From Sepiola atlantica (taxonomy: Eukaryota > Mollusca > Cephalopoda > Sepiida > Sepiolidae), in the NCBI GenBank assembly GCA_963556195.1, contig OY744531.1:54790700-54854699 (forward strand): a stretch of DNA of 64,000 bases, written 5' to 3'. Within the stretch, counting starts at the first letter, position 1; every line of letters begins with the position of its first letter. The position numbers and the translations under genes were made by a program. Shown one piece after another: positions 49,007-59,660 of this stretch. A model generated the notes under the pieces. The model saw only the letters and a program-made list of their open reading frames with translations, was not told where the DNA came from and did not search any database.

Positions 49007-52000
49007 CTAGGCAGGGAACACGAACTCGAATCTATTCCGCGTGAACACGCATAAGCTAGCGGTGTGTATCCACCTACTTTCGAAAAGTGGAGAAGGCAAC
49101 CTCCTTCTATCAGACTTGATTTCGATTTTAAGCTGGTGTTTAAAATACGAAATCAAATCATAATAAGAAGGCGGCGCCCCCCCACGCCCTATCTCTAAGC
49201 GAGAAGTATACACCACGAGTCTAGCTACGGCTAAGATCGCGAGCAAAACCATACGTTTCTCCCTGGGCCACAAGGGGTCCATGTTGAAGACAACGGATGC
49301 TAAATCCAAGCACGTCACCCGATCGGGGGTGATGCGAGCCGTCACCTCGCCGACATACGTCCAAAATTCACGAAGTTTGGAGCAGGTGAAAAAGGCATGT
49401 TCCGCCGTTTCAATTTCATCTTCCTCGCAACGTGGGCAAAAGGGGCTGATAGCCATACCAATTTTGAATCGTATGTCATTGAGGGGTAACACATTTCGAA
49501 CCAATCGCCAGGTCAGAGAGAACTCAGAATTATTGAGATAGCTCCTGCCTGGCGCCCAATTCCACTGAGAGCGAGCCTCCTCCTCCGACAATCCAAGTCG
49601 CTCCCCAAGAGGATCCGAAGCGGTCCCCACCACTAACTCCCGATAGAATGTCCTTCTAGACCGGGCGAGGTCACTGGACCCCGGCAGCACTCTGAGCGCA
49701 GCTCGGCATTCGTTGAAGAACTGCGATTGACTCCTTGGCTTACGTCGGCATTCGGCCAAGTGGTCAGGGATGAGGTTAGGAAAAGCGCTTCCAACCGCAG
49801 GGCCCCACGCAGACTCCTCTGTCAAGGTTCGGCTCAGGAATGATAACCGCTCGGCATACAAATGGCTCGCCAAGTCGGGCATTCCCAAGCCTCCCACATC
49901 AGGACGTTGAGTACAGACCTGTCTACGGACTAGCGGCTTCCCCTTTGCCCACAAAAGCGAGAAAAGGAGACGCGTTAAAACCGCTCGGCGGTCCGCAGGC
50001 AGAGGTAGTACAGCCAATCGGTAAAGGATGAGCGGAAAGACGTACGTGACGCACGCCTCAGCCCGACCTTTAAGGGAAAGCCCCCTTCGAAGCCAAATCC
50101 TTACAGACGCTTCGACCTTAGACTGTACTTCCGACCAGTTCTTATCAAGCTGGAGACCGGGTCCGAACCATACGCCGAGGATCCGAACCGGGCCGTCAGT
50201 CCAGTTGAAAAGGCCCGGGAGCGCAGCCGCGCCACTCCAGGCAGCCAACCTTAGGCCATTGGATTTGCTAAGGTTGACTTTGGCCCCTGTCACTTTTTCG
50301 TACCTTCTGAGTGCCTTAGTCACCGCGAGAATGTCTCGAAAGCACGACACAAACACGGTGACATCATCGGCATACGCGGATACCCTGGCTCGCGCACCGC
50401 CAGGAAGAGCAATACCGCGTAGGGCCAGTCCAGGCTCCCCGATCCTAAGCCTGCGGAGAAAAGGCTCCAAGGCAAGGACGTAAAGCAGGGGAGACAGCGG
50501 ACATCCCTGACGTACCGACCGAGAGACGGCAAAAGACTCCGATCGCATTCCATTCACTTGCACCACTGCCGTCGGCCCGCGATACAAAATGGAGATCCAT
50601 CTGCGGAAGTCCGGTGTAAAACCGGAGGCCTCTAAAACAGATCCCAGGAACCGATGGTCGACCCTGTCAAAAGCTTTGGACTGATCTAAATTGATCAGCG
50701 CGGCTTCGGTGTCGTCTTCTAATCCCTCTATGATCGTGCGCATCAGATGCAAGTTGTTTTGAATCGATCTCCCCTTCACAGCATAATTCTGATCAGGTTC
50801 GACCAACTCAGCGATAACAAGCTGCAACCGATTTGCAAGAACTTTGGCCAAAATCTTTAAATCTGTGTTTAGCAGAGTTATGGGCCTGTAATCGTCTAAT
50901 TCCCCACCATCTTGGCCCTTTTTCTGAAGCAATGTGATCACTCCCTTGGTGACTTGACCGGGGATGGAACCCTGTTCAAACCAGTGATTGAAAACATTGA
51001 CCAGAATAGGTACGAAGATGTGCGACAGCCTCAAGAACAATTCATAGGGCAAACCATCGAGTCCCGGCGATTTGTCGTAGCCGACCTGCTTCAGTGCAGC
51101 CAAGACCTCACACTCTGTAACGCGCCCATCACAGCCAGCCGCTCGGGCCGCCTCCAGGCGGGGCGAGCCAGCTAAATAGCTGCCAAACTCCTCGACGCGG
51201 AGTCCGGGCAGTTGGGTGAACCGTTCCATGAAATGCTCACGAAATCCCCGGCAAATCCCCCGAGCCGACACAAGGGTGTGTCCTTCCGGGTGTTTGACTT
51301 GACGAATGAGACCGACCGAGCTGCGACGAAGTGGAGTTCTACGCTCTTGCGCGTCCACATTCACGGCTTCGTTGGACACTCTATCTAGCCTAGCTCTAAC
51401 TACTTGACCCTCATACCGCACGTTAGCCGCACGTTTCAGGTCCCCCTTAGCTAGCTCTATGCCTAGGGAATCCCCCCCAGCCACCGCCCGGGCCAGCTTA
51501 TTTTCTAAACGCTTTTCTGTTTCTGCCTTATTTAGGGCGAGGCGTTGGCTATATTGAACAGAAAAGCGCCTAATGCCAACTTTGGCGTTAACCCACCACT
51601 TACTCCCGGTTACCGCCCCCACTAATCCCTTTTGAAAGTTAAGAGATAGCTGCTCCCGGAAGTCACGTATCTCCAGTAAGGAGGTATTTAACTTCCAGTA
51701 GCTAGCTACCTTGTGTGTCTTAGGGGCTAACTCCAGACTGGCCACAAGTAACTTGTGGTCAGAATGGCCTAACCAGTGGAACGTGGGACAAGAGATATAA
51801 TCTACGTTGCCTCTTCTAATTAGCAATCTATCCAAGTAAGAACTTGAATGGAAAGTGCCGCTAGCGAGCCACGTCCACATCTCCCGCCCTGGGTGATCGA
51901 TACGAAATCTGTCGACCAGATCGCATTGTGCCATCAGATCAGACAGACTTGTCTCACACCTATCCGACCCACTAGGTCCCCCCACCTTATCTATCCTGGG

Positions 52001-52441
52001 ATCAAGGATGGCATTCCAATCTCCCACTAGGATTAGCCGCTCCGAACCACCGAGAAACCCCTCCAACCCTCGGAAAAAGGAAACCCTCTCACGAATGGAA
52101 TTGGGCGCATAAACCGCGACGATTCGAAACATGGCACTATTCACGGCAACATCAGCCACGACCAGTCTGCCATCAGCATCCGCGTGAACAACGTTTACCC
52201 TTGCTAACAGAGTGCGTCTAACTAACAGCGAAACTCCCCGAGCAGAACGGTCACCAAATGCTGAAAAAACATCGAAATGTTCCGACAGCAGTCGATGATC
52301 GTCCATCGAAACATAGTGAGTTTCCTGTACCGCAGCCACATCTAATTCAAAAGCCTTGAGATCCCCCAGTAAGCGGGCTGCTTTGCTTAAGGATCTCAAG
52401 CCTCTCGCGTTCAAGCTTCCTAGTTTCAAGGTCGTAGCCAT
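49007..52441 (-). CDS. ORF2 of unit H: endonuclease-reverse transcriptase
   Basis: 1144 aa, catalytic residues intact. Endonuclease allele 2. Private changes: L24, G395, G436, and near the C-terminus E1107, P1118, E1121; A1089 is shared with D. Three of the private changes fall in the last 40 residues, so this copy's tail may come from a donor outside the window. Confidence 0.96.
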   Translation of the reverse strand: MATTLKLGSLNARGLRSLSKAARLLGDLKAFELDVAAVQETHYVSMDDHRLLSEHFDVFSAFGDRSARGVSLLVRRTLLARVNVVHADADGRLVVADVAVNSAMFRIVAVYAPNSIRERVSFFRGLEGFLGGSERLILVGDWNAILDPRIDKVGGPSGSDRCETSLSDLMAQCDLVDRFRIDHPGREMWTWLASGTFHSSSYLDRLLIRRGNVDYISCPTFHWLGHSDHKLLVASLELAPKTHKVASYWKLNTSLLEIRDFREQLSLNFQKGLVGAVTGSKWWVNAKVGIRRFSVQYSQRLALNKAETEKRLENKLARAVAGGDSLGIELAKGDLKRAANVRYEGQVVRARLDRVSNEAVNVDAQERRTPLRRSSVGLIRQVKHPEGHTLVSARGICRGFREHFMERFTQLPGLRVEEFGSYLAGSPRLEAARAAGCDGRVTECEVLAALKQVGYDKSPGLDGLPYELFLRLSHIFVPILVNVFNHWFEQGSIPGQVTKGVITLLQKKGQDGGELDDYRPITLLNTDLKILAKVLANRLQLVIAELVEPDQNYAVKGRSIQNNLHLMRTIIEGLEDDTEAALINLDQSKAFDRVDHRFLGSVLEASGFTPDFRRWISILYRGPTAVVQVNGMRSESFAVSRSVRQGCPLSPLLYVLALEPFLRRLRIGEPGLALRGIALPGGARARVSAYADDVTVFVSCFRDILAVTKALRRYEKVTGAKVNLSKSNGLRLAAWSGAAALPGLFNWTDGPVRILGVWFGPGLQLDKNWSEVQSKVEASVRIWLRRGLSLKGRAEACVTYVFPLILYRLAVLPLPADRRAVLTRLLFSLLWAKGKPLVRRQVCTQRPDVGGLGMPDLASHLYAERLSFLSRTLTEESAWGPAVGSAFPNLIPDHLAECRRKPRSQSQFFNECRAALRVLPGSSDLARSRRTFYRELVVGTASDPLGERLGLSEEEARSQWNWAPGRSYLNNSEFSLTWRLVRNVLPLNDIRFKIGMAISPFCPRCEEDEIETAEHAFFTCSKLREFWTYVGEVTARITPDRVTCLDLASVVFNMDPLWPREKRMVLLAILAVARLVVYTSRLEIGRGGAPPSYYDLISYFKHQLKIEIKSDRRRLPSPLFESRWIHTASLCVFTRNRFEFVFPA

Positions 52442-52445
52442 TGCA

Positions 52446-55148
52446 CTAGTCAGTGTCAATCAGCGGCCTAAAGTCTTTGTCAGTGAGGATGCCGACGGCA
52501 TGCCCGATATTGCCAGTGAGCAATTCTGACGACGCGCGGCCGTCTCGGGAGATGCCCCCGACATCCAGGGGGAAGGTTAACTTTAACGCTCTATAAAAAC
52601 AAGGGTGGACGTAAATGGGGATCCTCCCTTCACATTTATCCCTCAGATCGTCGAGGGAGTCGTGCCCTTCTTCCACCAACGTTAGACCCAGGATCGCATC
52701 CTTTGCTGCTTCTATCATTCGCCACATGGATTTCGTGCGGCGAATTTTCGTCTTCCTGACGAACGTGATCAGCAAAGGAGCATCGGGGAAGTTGGACGGG
52801 TTGGTAGTGTCCAGACCCTGGGTCTTCGTAAGGAGCTGCAGCGGCCTGAGCGCGCTTCTTTGCTGCGGCGTGAGCTCGGCAGCGGCGTGGTGCAGATCTG
52901 CTTCGCAGATGAGGTCCCCTGGCAGGAAGGGGAGCTTTCTCGTCTTCTCCTTTCTTGTAGGGGAGGGCGACGCTTTTTGTTTCTTGGCCTGTTTGGCCAC
53001 ATTGGGAGTTTTGGACCCCGACTCTTCCTTTCGAGACAGAGAGCGGGAACTAGCTGGGGGAGTTTCAGTGGGGGAAGGGGATTTCTGCTCAGTGGTGGGT
53101 TTAGGTTTTGGGGATTCGGGGGACTGAGCAGGAGAGATAGTCATCTCTACGGACATCGGGGCGGGGGATTGGGGCCCAGCCTCTTTTTCTTGTGAAACGG
53201 CACGTTTGGCCACCTTTCTATCCCGGGTGAACTTTTTCACTGTCTCTCGAGCCGGGGCCGGGCCAGCGTCACCCTCCATCTTCTCCCCTTCCGATTCGGA
53301 CGATGAAGATGTTGACGAAGGTAGTGACAGGGGAACCTCGGTTTTTCGTTTCGTGGCCGCTGCCGTGCTAGATGTTTGCTGCGGCTCCTTATCGGTGGGC
53401 ATATCCACGCTCATTGACTTGGCGGGACCCCGCATCCCTTTTACTTCAGAGGGCTGCACTTTGGAGGAGGGCTTCTGTGGTTTGTTCTTTCGTACCACTG
53501 GGGTGAAACCCTCCTCGTCCTTATCAGTTCTAGGAGCTACTGATGCCGCTGGACCTCCCGGGGCTGCGGCAGAAGGGGTCTTCTTGATTGGCGCCTTTTT
53601 CGGGCAGTCTTTCGCCATATGCCCCTTCTGCTCGCAGTGCCAGCAATGTGGCCTCCTGCCCTCGACGATGATAGACATCGACCAGGAGTCGCACTTGAGC
53701 AGTGGCGGTATCTTGTTGAAGCCATCCCGGTCCAAACGCATTTTAATTTTGTAGTCCCCTACCATTAGGTTATGGGGACCGCGGACCGGGATTATGGCTT
53801 CGACGTCCCCATATTGACTCATCACTGCACCTAGTTGCTCCGAGTCAATATAGCAGGGGACGCCGAGGACAGTGACTAGTGTCCTCCTCCTGCTCAAGTA
53901 CTCCGGCCTGAGGATCAGATGTTTATGCCTCAGGTCGGCCCTGGCCAACTTTTCCGCTTCTTGTTCAGAGGGGAGTAAAAGGTCCCAGGTCGCGAAACCA
54001 CGACGGCAAATATATGTCGCCGGGACTTTCAGGGACCATAGTATCTCCCCTACCGTCTCGATCTGGAGCCCAGCCAGCCCTTTGGTTCTGGAGTCGATGG
54101 TGACTAGCGAAACAATTCGCTTCGCTAGCCGTTCCACCGCTCCTGGCGCTGCTTGGATAACGCTACCGTCGGTTAGTTCCTTGTACTTAGACTCGAACAG
54201 CCGACGGTATTCTGACGGGCTTCTTTGCGACTGGGGTCCCCACTGGTCTTTAGGTGATTGGGCAGGAGAGTTGGTTTGCGCCGGAGTTGTAGGTGTTACA
54301 GCCTTCGTCGGCGACGGCGTCTTCTGCCCGGGAGGTATCGCCCATGAATTGGGTGTCTCCGCTGGTGTTGATGAGAGGGACGGCCACTCCTTTGGAGCTG
54401 TTTCCGGCGTTGTTGCCGGCGGAGTGGCCGCCTTGGTTCCTCTCTTGCCAGCGACATCCGCTGCTCCTTTCTTTGGTACAGTATGTGCCGCCCTCATCTT
54501 CCTCGGCCTGGACTGCCGCATGCTAGCCTTGGCCGGGCCATCTGGAGTCAGCTGCAGAACTTCCATGCTGCTGTCTCTGCTACTGCCACGACTGCTCACA
54601 GGGCTGTGGTCGCTGCAGACACTGCTGTCGCTGCAAATGCTGCTGTCACTTCCAAAGAGTTCTTGGGTGAGGTTGCGGCATTGAGCAGAGTCCCTGTCAA
54701 TGTGGGCTGGCGGCTGATCTGGGTCGGTGGCCCCTTCTTTGTGGGACTCCACCGACCGGGTCGCTCTTACTCCTGGAGGCAGGCGGCCTTTTCGCCTACT
54801 ACCAGGCGGGCTGACGGTTGAAGCCCGGCGAGCGATTGGTACAGTGGGGAGTCGTTCCCACCGACCCAGATCACCTCTAGGATCTGAGCTATCCTGGGTG
54901 GAGCTGCCGGGGACAGCAGCGTGCAAGCTAACAGGGCTCCCGCCTAAGGCGGCAGACCCTGATCTACTTTCAGTGCTGGGAGCGGCACTGGCGGACGTAC
55001 TGGGCACGACGCCTATGGCGGCGTGACCGTCCTGCTGTTTGAGGTCTGCTCCCTCCCCGACCTGAGACCGTCGCCTCAGTTCGGAAAAGGAGCCCGGGCT
55101 AGACAAAGACTCTGCAGCAGAGCCCGGACCACTCCTCCCCTCTTCCAT
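52446..55148 (-). CDS. ORF1 of unit H: gag-like RNA-binding protein
   Basis: 900 aa. R219/H222/P225; Q332 (private); E339/L361; V537, R540, D542 (shared with I); central block allele 2; C-terminal allele ESALR; T889. Confidence 0.92.
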   Translation of the reverse strand: MEEGRSGPGSAAESLSSPGSFSELRRRSQVGEGADLKQQDGHAAIGVVPSTSASAAPSTESRSGSAALGGSPVSLHAAVPGSSTQDSSDPRGDLGRWERLPTVPIARRASTVSPPGSRRKGRLPPGVRATRSVESHKEGATDPDQPPAHIDRDSAQCRNLTQELFGSDSSICSDSSVCSDHSPVSSRGSSRDSSMEVLQLTPDGPAKASMRQSRPRKMRAAHTVPKKGAADVAGKRGTKAATPPATTPETAPKEWPSLSSTPAETPNSWAIPPGQKTPSPTKAVTPTTPAQTNSPAQSPKDQWGPQSQRSPSEYRRLFESKYKELTDGSVIQAAPGAVERLAKRIVSLVTIDSRTKGLAGLQIETVGEILWSLKVPATYICRRGFATWDLLLPSEQEAEKLARADLRHKHLILRPEYLSRRRTLVTVLGVPCYIDSEQLGAVMSQYGDVEAIIPVRGPHNLMVGDYKIKMRLDRDGFNKIPPLLKCDSWSMSIIVEGRRPHCWHCEQKGHMAKDCPKKAPIKKTPSAAAPGGPAASVAPRTDKDEEGFTPVVRKNKPQKPSSKVQPSEVKGMRGPAKSMSVDMPTDKEPQQTSSTAAATKRKTEVPLSLPSSTSSSSESEGEKMEGDAGPAPARETVKKFTRDRKVAKRAVSQEKEAGPQSPAPMSVEMTISPAQSPESPKPKPTTEQKSPSPTETPPASSRSLSRKEESGSKTPNVAKQAKKQKASPSPTRKEKTRKLPFLPGDLICEADLHHAAAELTPQQRSALRPLQLLTKTQGLDTTNPSNFPDAPLLITFVRKTKIRRTKSMWRMIEAAKDAILGLTLVEEGHDSLDDLRDKCEGRIPIYVHPCFYRALKLTFPLDVGGISRDGRASSELLTGNIGHAVGILTDKDFRPLIDTD

Positions 55149-55533
55149 CCAACTCCCGGCTAGAGACCCGCCGATTCGGATTCAGGAAGACCGTCGCCAA
55201 AAGGTACGTAAGTCAGACCCGAAACCTGCCAGCTGCTTAAGTCAAGCCTGGGGGTTGGACACCTGCAAGAGAAGGGAACAAAAAGATTAATACAATGGAA
55301 CCGCCCAACAGGGGCGGCCACCCAAGAGGGGTGTGAAGAGACAAATTGCCCAACAGGGGCTAGTCTAAGGGGACAGAGAGAGTCCCCTGATGATTTAGCT
55401 TTAAACTGGGCGGGGCCCAAGTAGCTGGTCTCCTCTTAGGCAATCACGAGTGATTGCCTAAGAGTTGCCTGAAAAAATCGAAGACAAGTCAATGATTTTA
55501 ACAGGCGGGAGAAAATCAATTTATTTATCCAAA
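55149..55533 (-). promoter_or_regulatory. 5'UTR of unit H (type 2)
   Basis: 385 nt. 15-bp hairpin 55433-55464, 7-bp hairpin 55368-55388, acceptor-like CAG 55263-55265, AATAAA 55520-55525. Confidence 0.73.
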
Positions 55534-55552
55534 AATTTGTACATAAATAATC
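55534..55552. other. Junction filler H/I (19 nt)
   Basis: Same filler as D/E, F/G and I/J. Confidence 0.82.
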
Positions 55553-56221
55553 AGATGTGGCACAAGGCCAAAAAGGGGTATGGGGGGGAAGATGGGGGTC
55601 GGGGGTCGTCCACTTGGTCTATGAATACCCTAAAAACTAGTTTCAGTCACCACAATACCACATTCACTCTATGGACTTAAGCTACTTAAAATATCCCCAG
55701 GTGTTTCAATGAATTTTATTTACAATAGATATTTACATGTGTGATGATGGGAGTGGGAGAACAAAAAACTAAGCCTTAAATAATCCCCCAAAAATAAATA
55801 AAAATAAAAGTGATGATAAAAATAAAGAACCAAAGAAAATGCTAATTAAGGTGTGTTAGTAAGGTACCCCCCATCCTATCTAGAGTATGAGCTGCTCGCT
55901 GTCTTCTGGTACAGACCGAAAGCAAGAGAGTAAGCTCCTAATTGGGAGTGGGCGTTTCTATGGGGGCAAAAGAAATGGAGGGATGGGTTTGTCGGGATGT
56001 GCGGTGTCCTTCAGGATAAGAACTATTATGGCGGGTCGGGGATATGAAATAAATTAGGGAGCGGGCATCCTGAAGGAGTTCTGACACCTAAAATAAAGCT
56101 GGGGGCAAAGAGCTCATTTACGCTACTAGCTAATAGGGACTGCGCCCAAAATTTACTGGTCAGTTTTTAAGGGGATTTTTGTTTTTCGACAAAGATGCTT
56201 TAAGGTCGCTGTGTGCCATGC
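55553..56221 (-). promoter_or_regulatory. 3'UTR of unit I (type 2)
   Basis: 669 nt. Stem-loop 56004-56087 (arms 56007-56017 and 56067-56077). One private loop change (GATATGAAAT instead of GATATAAAAT at 56041-56050). Plus-strand G-runs 55575-55605. Confidence 0.73.
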
Positions 56222-59200
56222 CTAGGCAGGGAACACGAACTCGAATCTATTCCGCGTGAACACGCATAAACTAGCGGTGTGTATCCACCTACTTTTGAAA
56301 AGTGAAGAAGGCAACCTCCTTCTATCAGATTTGATTTTGATTTTAAGCTGGTGTTTAAAATACGAAATCAAATCATAATAAGAAGGCGGCACCCCCCCAC
56401 GCCCTATCTCTAAGCGAGAAGTATACACCACGAGTCTAGCTACGGCTAAGATCGCGAGCAAAACCATACGTTTCTCCCTGGGCCACAAGGGGTCCATGTT
56501 GAAGACAACGGATGCTAAATCCAAGCACGTCACCCGATCGGGGGTGATGCGAGCCGTCACCTCGCCGACATACGTCCAAAATTCACGAAGTTTGGAGCAG
56601 GTGAAAAAGGCATGTTCCGCCGTTTCAATTTCATCTTCCTCGCAACGTGGGCAAAAGGGGCTGATAGCCATACCAATTTTGAATCGTATGTCATTGAGGG
56701 GTAACACATTTCGAACCAATCGCCAGGTCAGAGAGAACTCAGAATTATTGAGATAGCTCCTGCCTGGCGCCCAATTCCACTGAGAGCGAGCCTCCTCCTC
56801 CGACAATCCAAGTCGCTCCCCAAGAGGATCCGAAGCGGTCCCCACCACTAACTCCCGATAGAATGTCCTTCTAGACCGGGCGAGGTCACTGGACCCCGGC
56901 AGCACTCTGAGCGCAGCTCGGCATTCGTTGAAGAACTGCGATTGACTCCTTGGCTTACGTCGGCATTCGGCCAAGTGGTCAGGGATGAGGTTAGGAAAAG
57001 CGCTTCCAACCGCAGGGCCCCACGCAGACTCCTCTGTCAAGGTTCGGCTCAGGAATGATAACCGCTCGGCATACAAATGGCTCGCCAAGTCGGGCATTCC
57101 CAAGCCTCCCACATCAGGACGTTGAGTACAGACCTGTCTACGGACTAGCGGCTTCCCCTTTGCCCACAAAAGCGAGAAAAGGAGACGCGTTAAAACCGCT
57201 CGGCGGTCCGCAGGCAGAGGTAGTACAGCCAATCGGTAAAGGATGAGCGGAAAGACGTACGTGACGCACGCCTCAGCCCGACCTTTAAGGGAAAGCCCCC
57301 TTCGAAGCCAAATCCTTACAGACGCTTCGACCTTAGACTGTACTTCCGACCAGTTCTTATCAAGCTGGAGACCGGGTCCGAACCATACGCCGAGGATCCG
57401 AACCGGGCCGTCAGTCCAGTTGAAAAGGCCCGGGAGCGCAGCCGCGCCACTCCAGGCAGCCAACCTTAGGCCATTGGATTTGCTAAGGTTGACTTTGGCC
57501 CCTGTCACTTTTTCGTACCTTCTGAGTGCCTTAGTCACCGCGAGAATGTCTCGAAAGCACGACACAAACACGGTGACATCATCGGCATACGCGGATACCC
57601 TGGCTCGCGCACCGCCAGGAAGAGCAATACCGCGTAGGGCCAGTCCAGGCTCCCCGATCCTAAGCCTGCGGAGAAAAGGCTCCAAGGCAAGGACGTAAAG
57701 CAGGGGAGACAGCGGACATCCCTGACGTACCGACCGAGAGACGGCAAAAGACTCCGATCGCATTCCATTCACTTGCACCACTGCCGTCGGCCCGCGATAC
57801 AAAATGGAGATCCATCTGCGGAAGTCCGGTGTAAAACCGGAGGCCTCTAAAACAGATCCCAGGAACCGATGGTCGACCCTGTCAAAAGCTTTGGACTGAT
57901 CTAAATTGATCAGCGCGGCTTCGGTGTCGTCTTCTAATCCCTCTATGATCGTGCGCATCAGATGCAAGTTGTTTTGAATCGATCTCCCCTTCACAGCATA
58001 ATTCTGATCAGGTTCGACCAACTCAGCGATAACAAGCTGCAACCGATTTGCAAGAACTTTGGCCAAAATCTTTAAATCTGTGTTTAGCAGAGTTATGGGC
58101 CTGTAATCGTCTAATTCCCCACCATCTTGGCCCTTTTTCTGAAGCAATGTGATCACTCCCTTGGTGACTTGACCGGGGATGGAACCCTGTTCAAACCAGT
58201 GATTGAAAACATTGACCAGAATAGGTACGAAGATGTGCGACAGCCTCAAGAACAATTCATAGGGCAAACCATCGAGTCCCGGCGATTTGTCGTAGCCGAC
58301 CTGCTTCAGTGCAGCCAAGACCTCACACTCTGTAACGCGCCCATCACAGCTAGCCGCTCGGGCCGCCTCCAGGCGGGGCGAGCCAGCTAAATAGCTGCCA
58401 AACTCCTCGACGCGGAGTCCGGGCAGTTGGGTGAACCGTTCCATGAAATGCTCACGAAATCCCCGGCAAATCTCCCGAGCCGACACAAGGGTGTGTCCTT
58501 CCGGGTGTTTGACTTGACGAATGAGACCGACCGAGCTGCGACGCAGTGGAGTTCTACGCTCTTGCGCGTCCACATTCACGGCTTCGTTGGACACTCTATC
58601 TAGCCTAGCTCTGACTACTTGACCCTCATACCGCACGTTAGCCGCACGTTTCAGGTCCCCCTTAGCTAGCTCTATGCCTAGGGAATCCCCCCCAGCCACC
58701 GCCCGGGCCAGCTTATTTTCTAAACGCTTTTCTGTTTCTGCCTTATTTAGGGCGAGGCGTTGGCTATATTGAACAGAAAAGCGCCTAATGCCAACTTTGG
58801 CGTTAACCCACCACTTACTCCCGGTTACCGCCCCCACTAATCCCTTTTGAAAGTTAAGAGATAGCTGCTCCCGGAAGTCACGTATCTCCAGTAAGGAGGT
58901 ATTTAACTTCCAGTAGCTAGCTACCTTGTGTGTCTTAGGGGCTAACTCCAGACTGGCCACAAGTAACTTGTGGTCAGAATGGCCTAACCAGTGGAACGTG
59001 GGACAAGAGATATAATCTACGTTGCCTCTTCTAATTAGCAATCTATCCAAGTAAGAACTTGAATGGAAAGTGCCGCTAGCGAGCCACGTCCACATCTCCC
59101 GCCCTGGGTGATCGATACGAAATCTGTCGACCAGATCGCATTGTGCCATCAGATCAGACAGACTTGTCTCACACCTATCCGACCCACTAGGTCCCCCCAC

Positions 59201-59656
59201 CTTATCTATCCTGGGATCAAGGATGGCATTCCAATCTCCCACTAGGATTAGCCGCTCCGAACCACCGAGAAACCCCTCCAACCCTCGGAAAAAGGAAACC
59301 CTCTCACGAATGGAATTGGGCGCATAAACCGCGACGATTCGAAACATGGCACTATTCACGGCAACATCAGCCACGACCAGTCTGCCATCAGCATCCGCGT
59401 GAACAACGTTTACCCTTGCTAACAGAGTGCGTCTAACTAACAGCGAAACTCCCCGAGCAGAACGGTCACCAAATGCTGAAAAAACATCGAAATGTTCCGA
59501 CAGCAGTCGATGATCGTCCATCGAAACATAGTGAGTTTCCTGTACCGCAGCCACATCTAATTCAAAAGCCTTGAGATCCCCCAGTATGCGGGCTGCTTTG
59601 CTTAAGGATCTCAAGCCTCTCGCGTTCAAGCTTCCTAGTTTCAAGGTCGTAGCCAT
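56222..59656 (-). CDS. ORF2 of unit I: endonuclease-reverse transcriptase
   Basis: 1144 aa, intact. Endonuclease allele 2 (H198, S201, A239, N314) with F31 and V1089. No private amino-acid change was noticed, in contrast to its divergent ORF1. Confidence 0.96.
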   Translation of the reverse strand: MATTLKLGSLNARGLRSLSKAARILGDLKAFELDVAAVQETHYVSMDDHRLLSEHFDVFSAFGDRSARGVSLLVRRTLLARVNVVHADADGRLVVADVAVNSAMFRIVAVYAPNSIRERVSFFRGLEGFLGGSERLILVGDWNAILDPRIDKVGGPSGSDRCETSLSDLMAQCDLVDRFRIDHPGREMWTWLASGTFHSSSYLDRLLIRRGNVDYISCPTFHWLGHSDHKLLVASLELAPKTHKVASYWKLNTSLLEIRDFREQLSLNFQKGLVGAVTGSKWWVNAKVGIRRFSVQYSQRLALNKAETEKRLENKLARAVAGGDSLGIELAKGDLKRAANVRYEGQVVRARLDRVSNEAVNVDAQERRTPLRRSSVGLIRQVKHPEGHTLVSAREICRGFREHFMERFTQLPGLRVEEFGSYLAGSPRLEAARAASCDGRVTECEVLAALKQVGYDKSPGLDGLPYELFLRLSHIFVPILVNVFNHWFEQGSIPGQVTKGVITLLQKKGQDGGELDDYRPITLLNTDLKILAKVLANRLQLVIAELVEPDQNYAVKGRSIQNNLHLMRTIIEGLEDDTEAALINLDQSKAFDRVDHRFLGSVLEASGFTPDFRRWISILYRGPTAVVQVNGMRSESFAVSRSVRQGCPLSPLLYVLALEPFLRRLRIGEPGLALRGIALPGGARARVSAYADDVTVFVSCFRDILAVTKALRRYEKVTGAKVNLSKSNGLRLAAWSGAAALPGLFNWTDGPVRILGVWFGPGLQLDKNWSEVQSKVEASVRIWLRRGLSLKGRAEACVTYVFPLILYRLAVLPLPADRRAVLTRLLFSLLWAKGKPLVRRQVCTQRPDVGGLGMPDLASHLYAERLSFLSRTLTEESAWGPAVGSAFPNLIPDHLAECRRKPRSQSQFFNECRAALRVLPGSSDLARSRRTFYRELVVGTASDPLGERLGLSEEEARSQWNWAPGRSYLNNSEFSLTWRLVRNVLPLNDIRFKIGMAISPFCPRCEEDEIETAEHAFFTCSKLREFWTYVGEVTARITPDRVTCLDLASVVFNMDPLWPREKRMVLLAILAVARLVVYTSRLEIGRGGVPPSYYDLISYFKHQLKIKIKSDRRRLPSSLFKSRWIHTASLCVFTRNRFEFVFPA

Positions 59657-59660
59657 TGCA

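Larger units (their letters stand above)
48337..55533 (-). mobile_element. LINE unit H (complete, 7197 bp)
   Basis: Complete: 3'UTR 48337-49006, ORF2 49007-52441, ORF1 52446-55148, 5'UTR 55149-55533. It has the most private changes in ORF2 (L24, G395, G436, E1107, P1118, E1121) and a unique 3' filler. Confidence 0.94.
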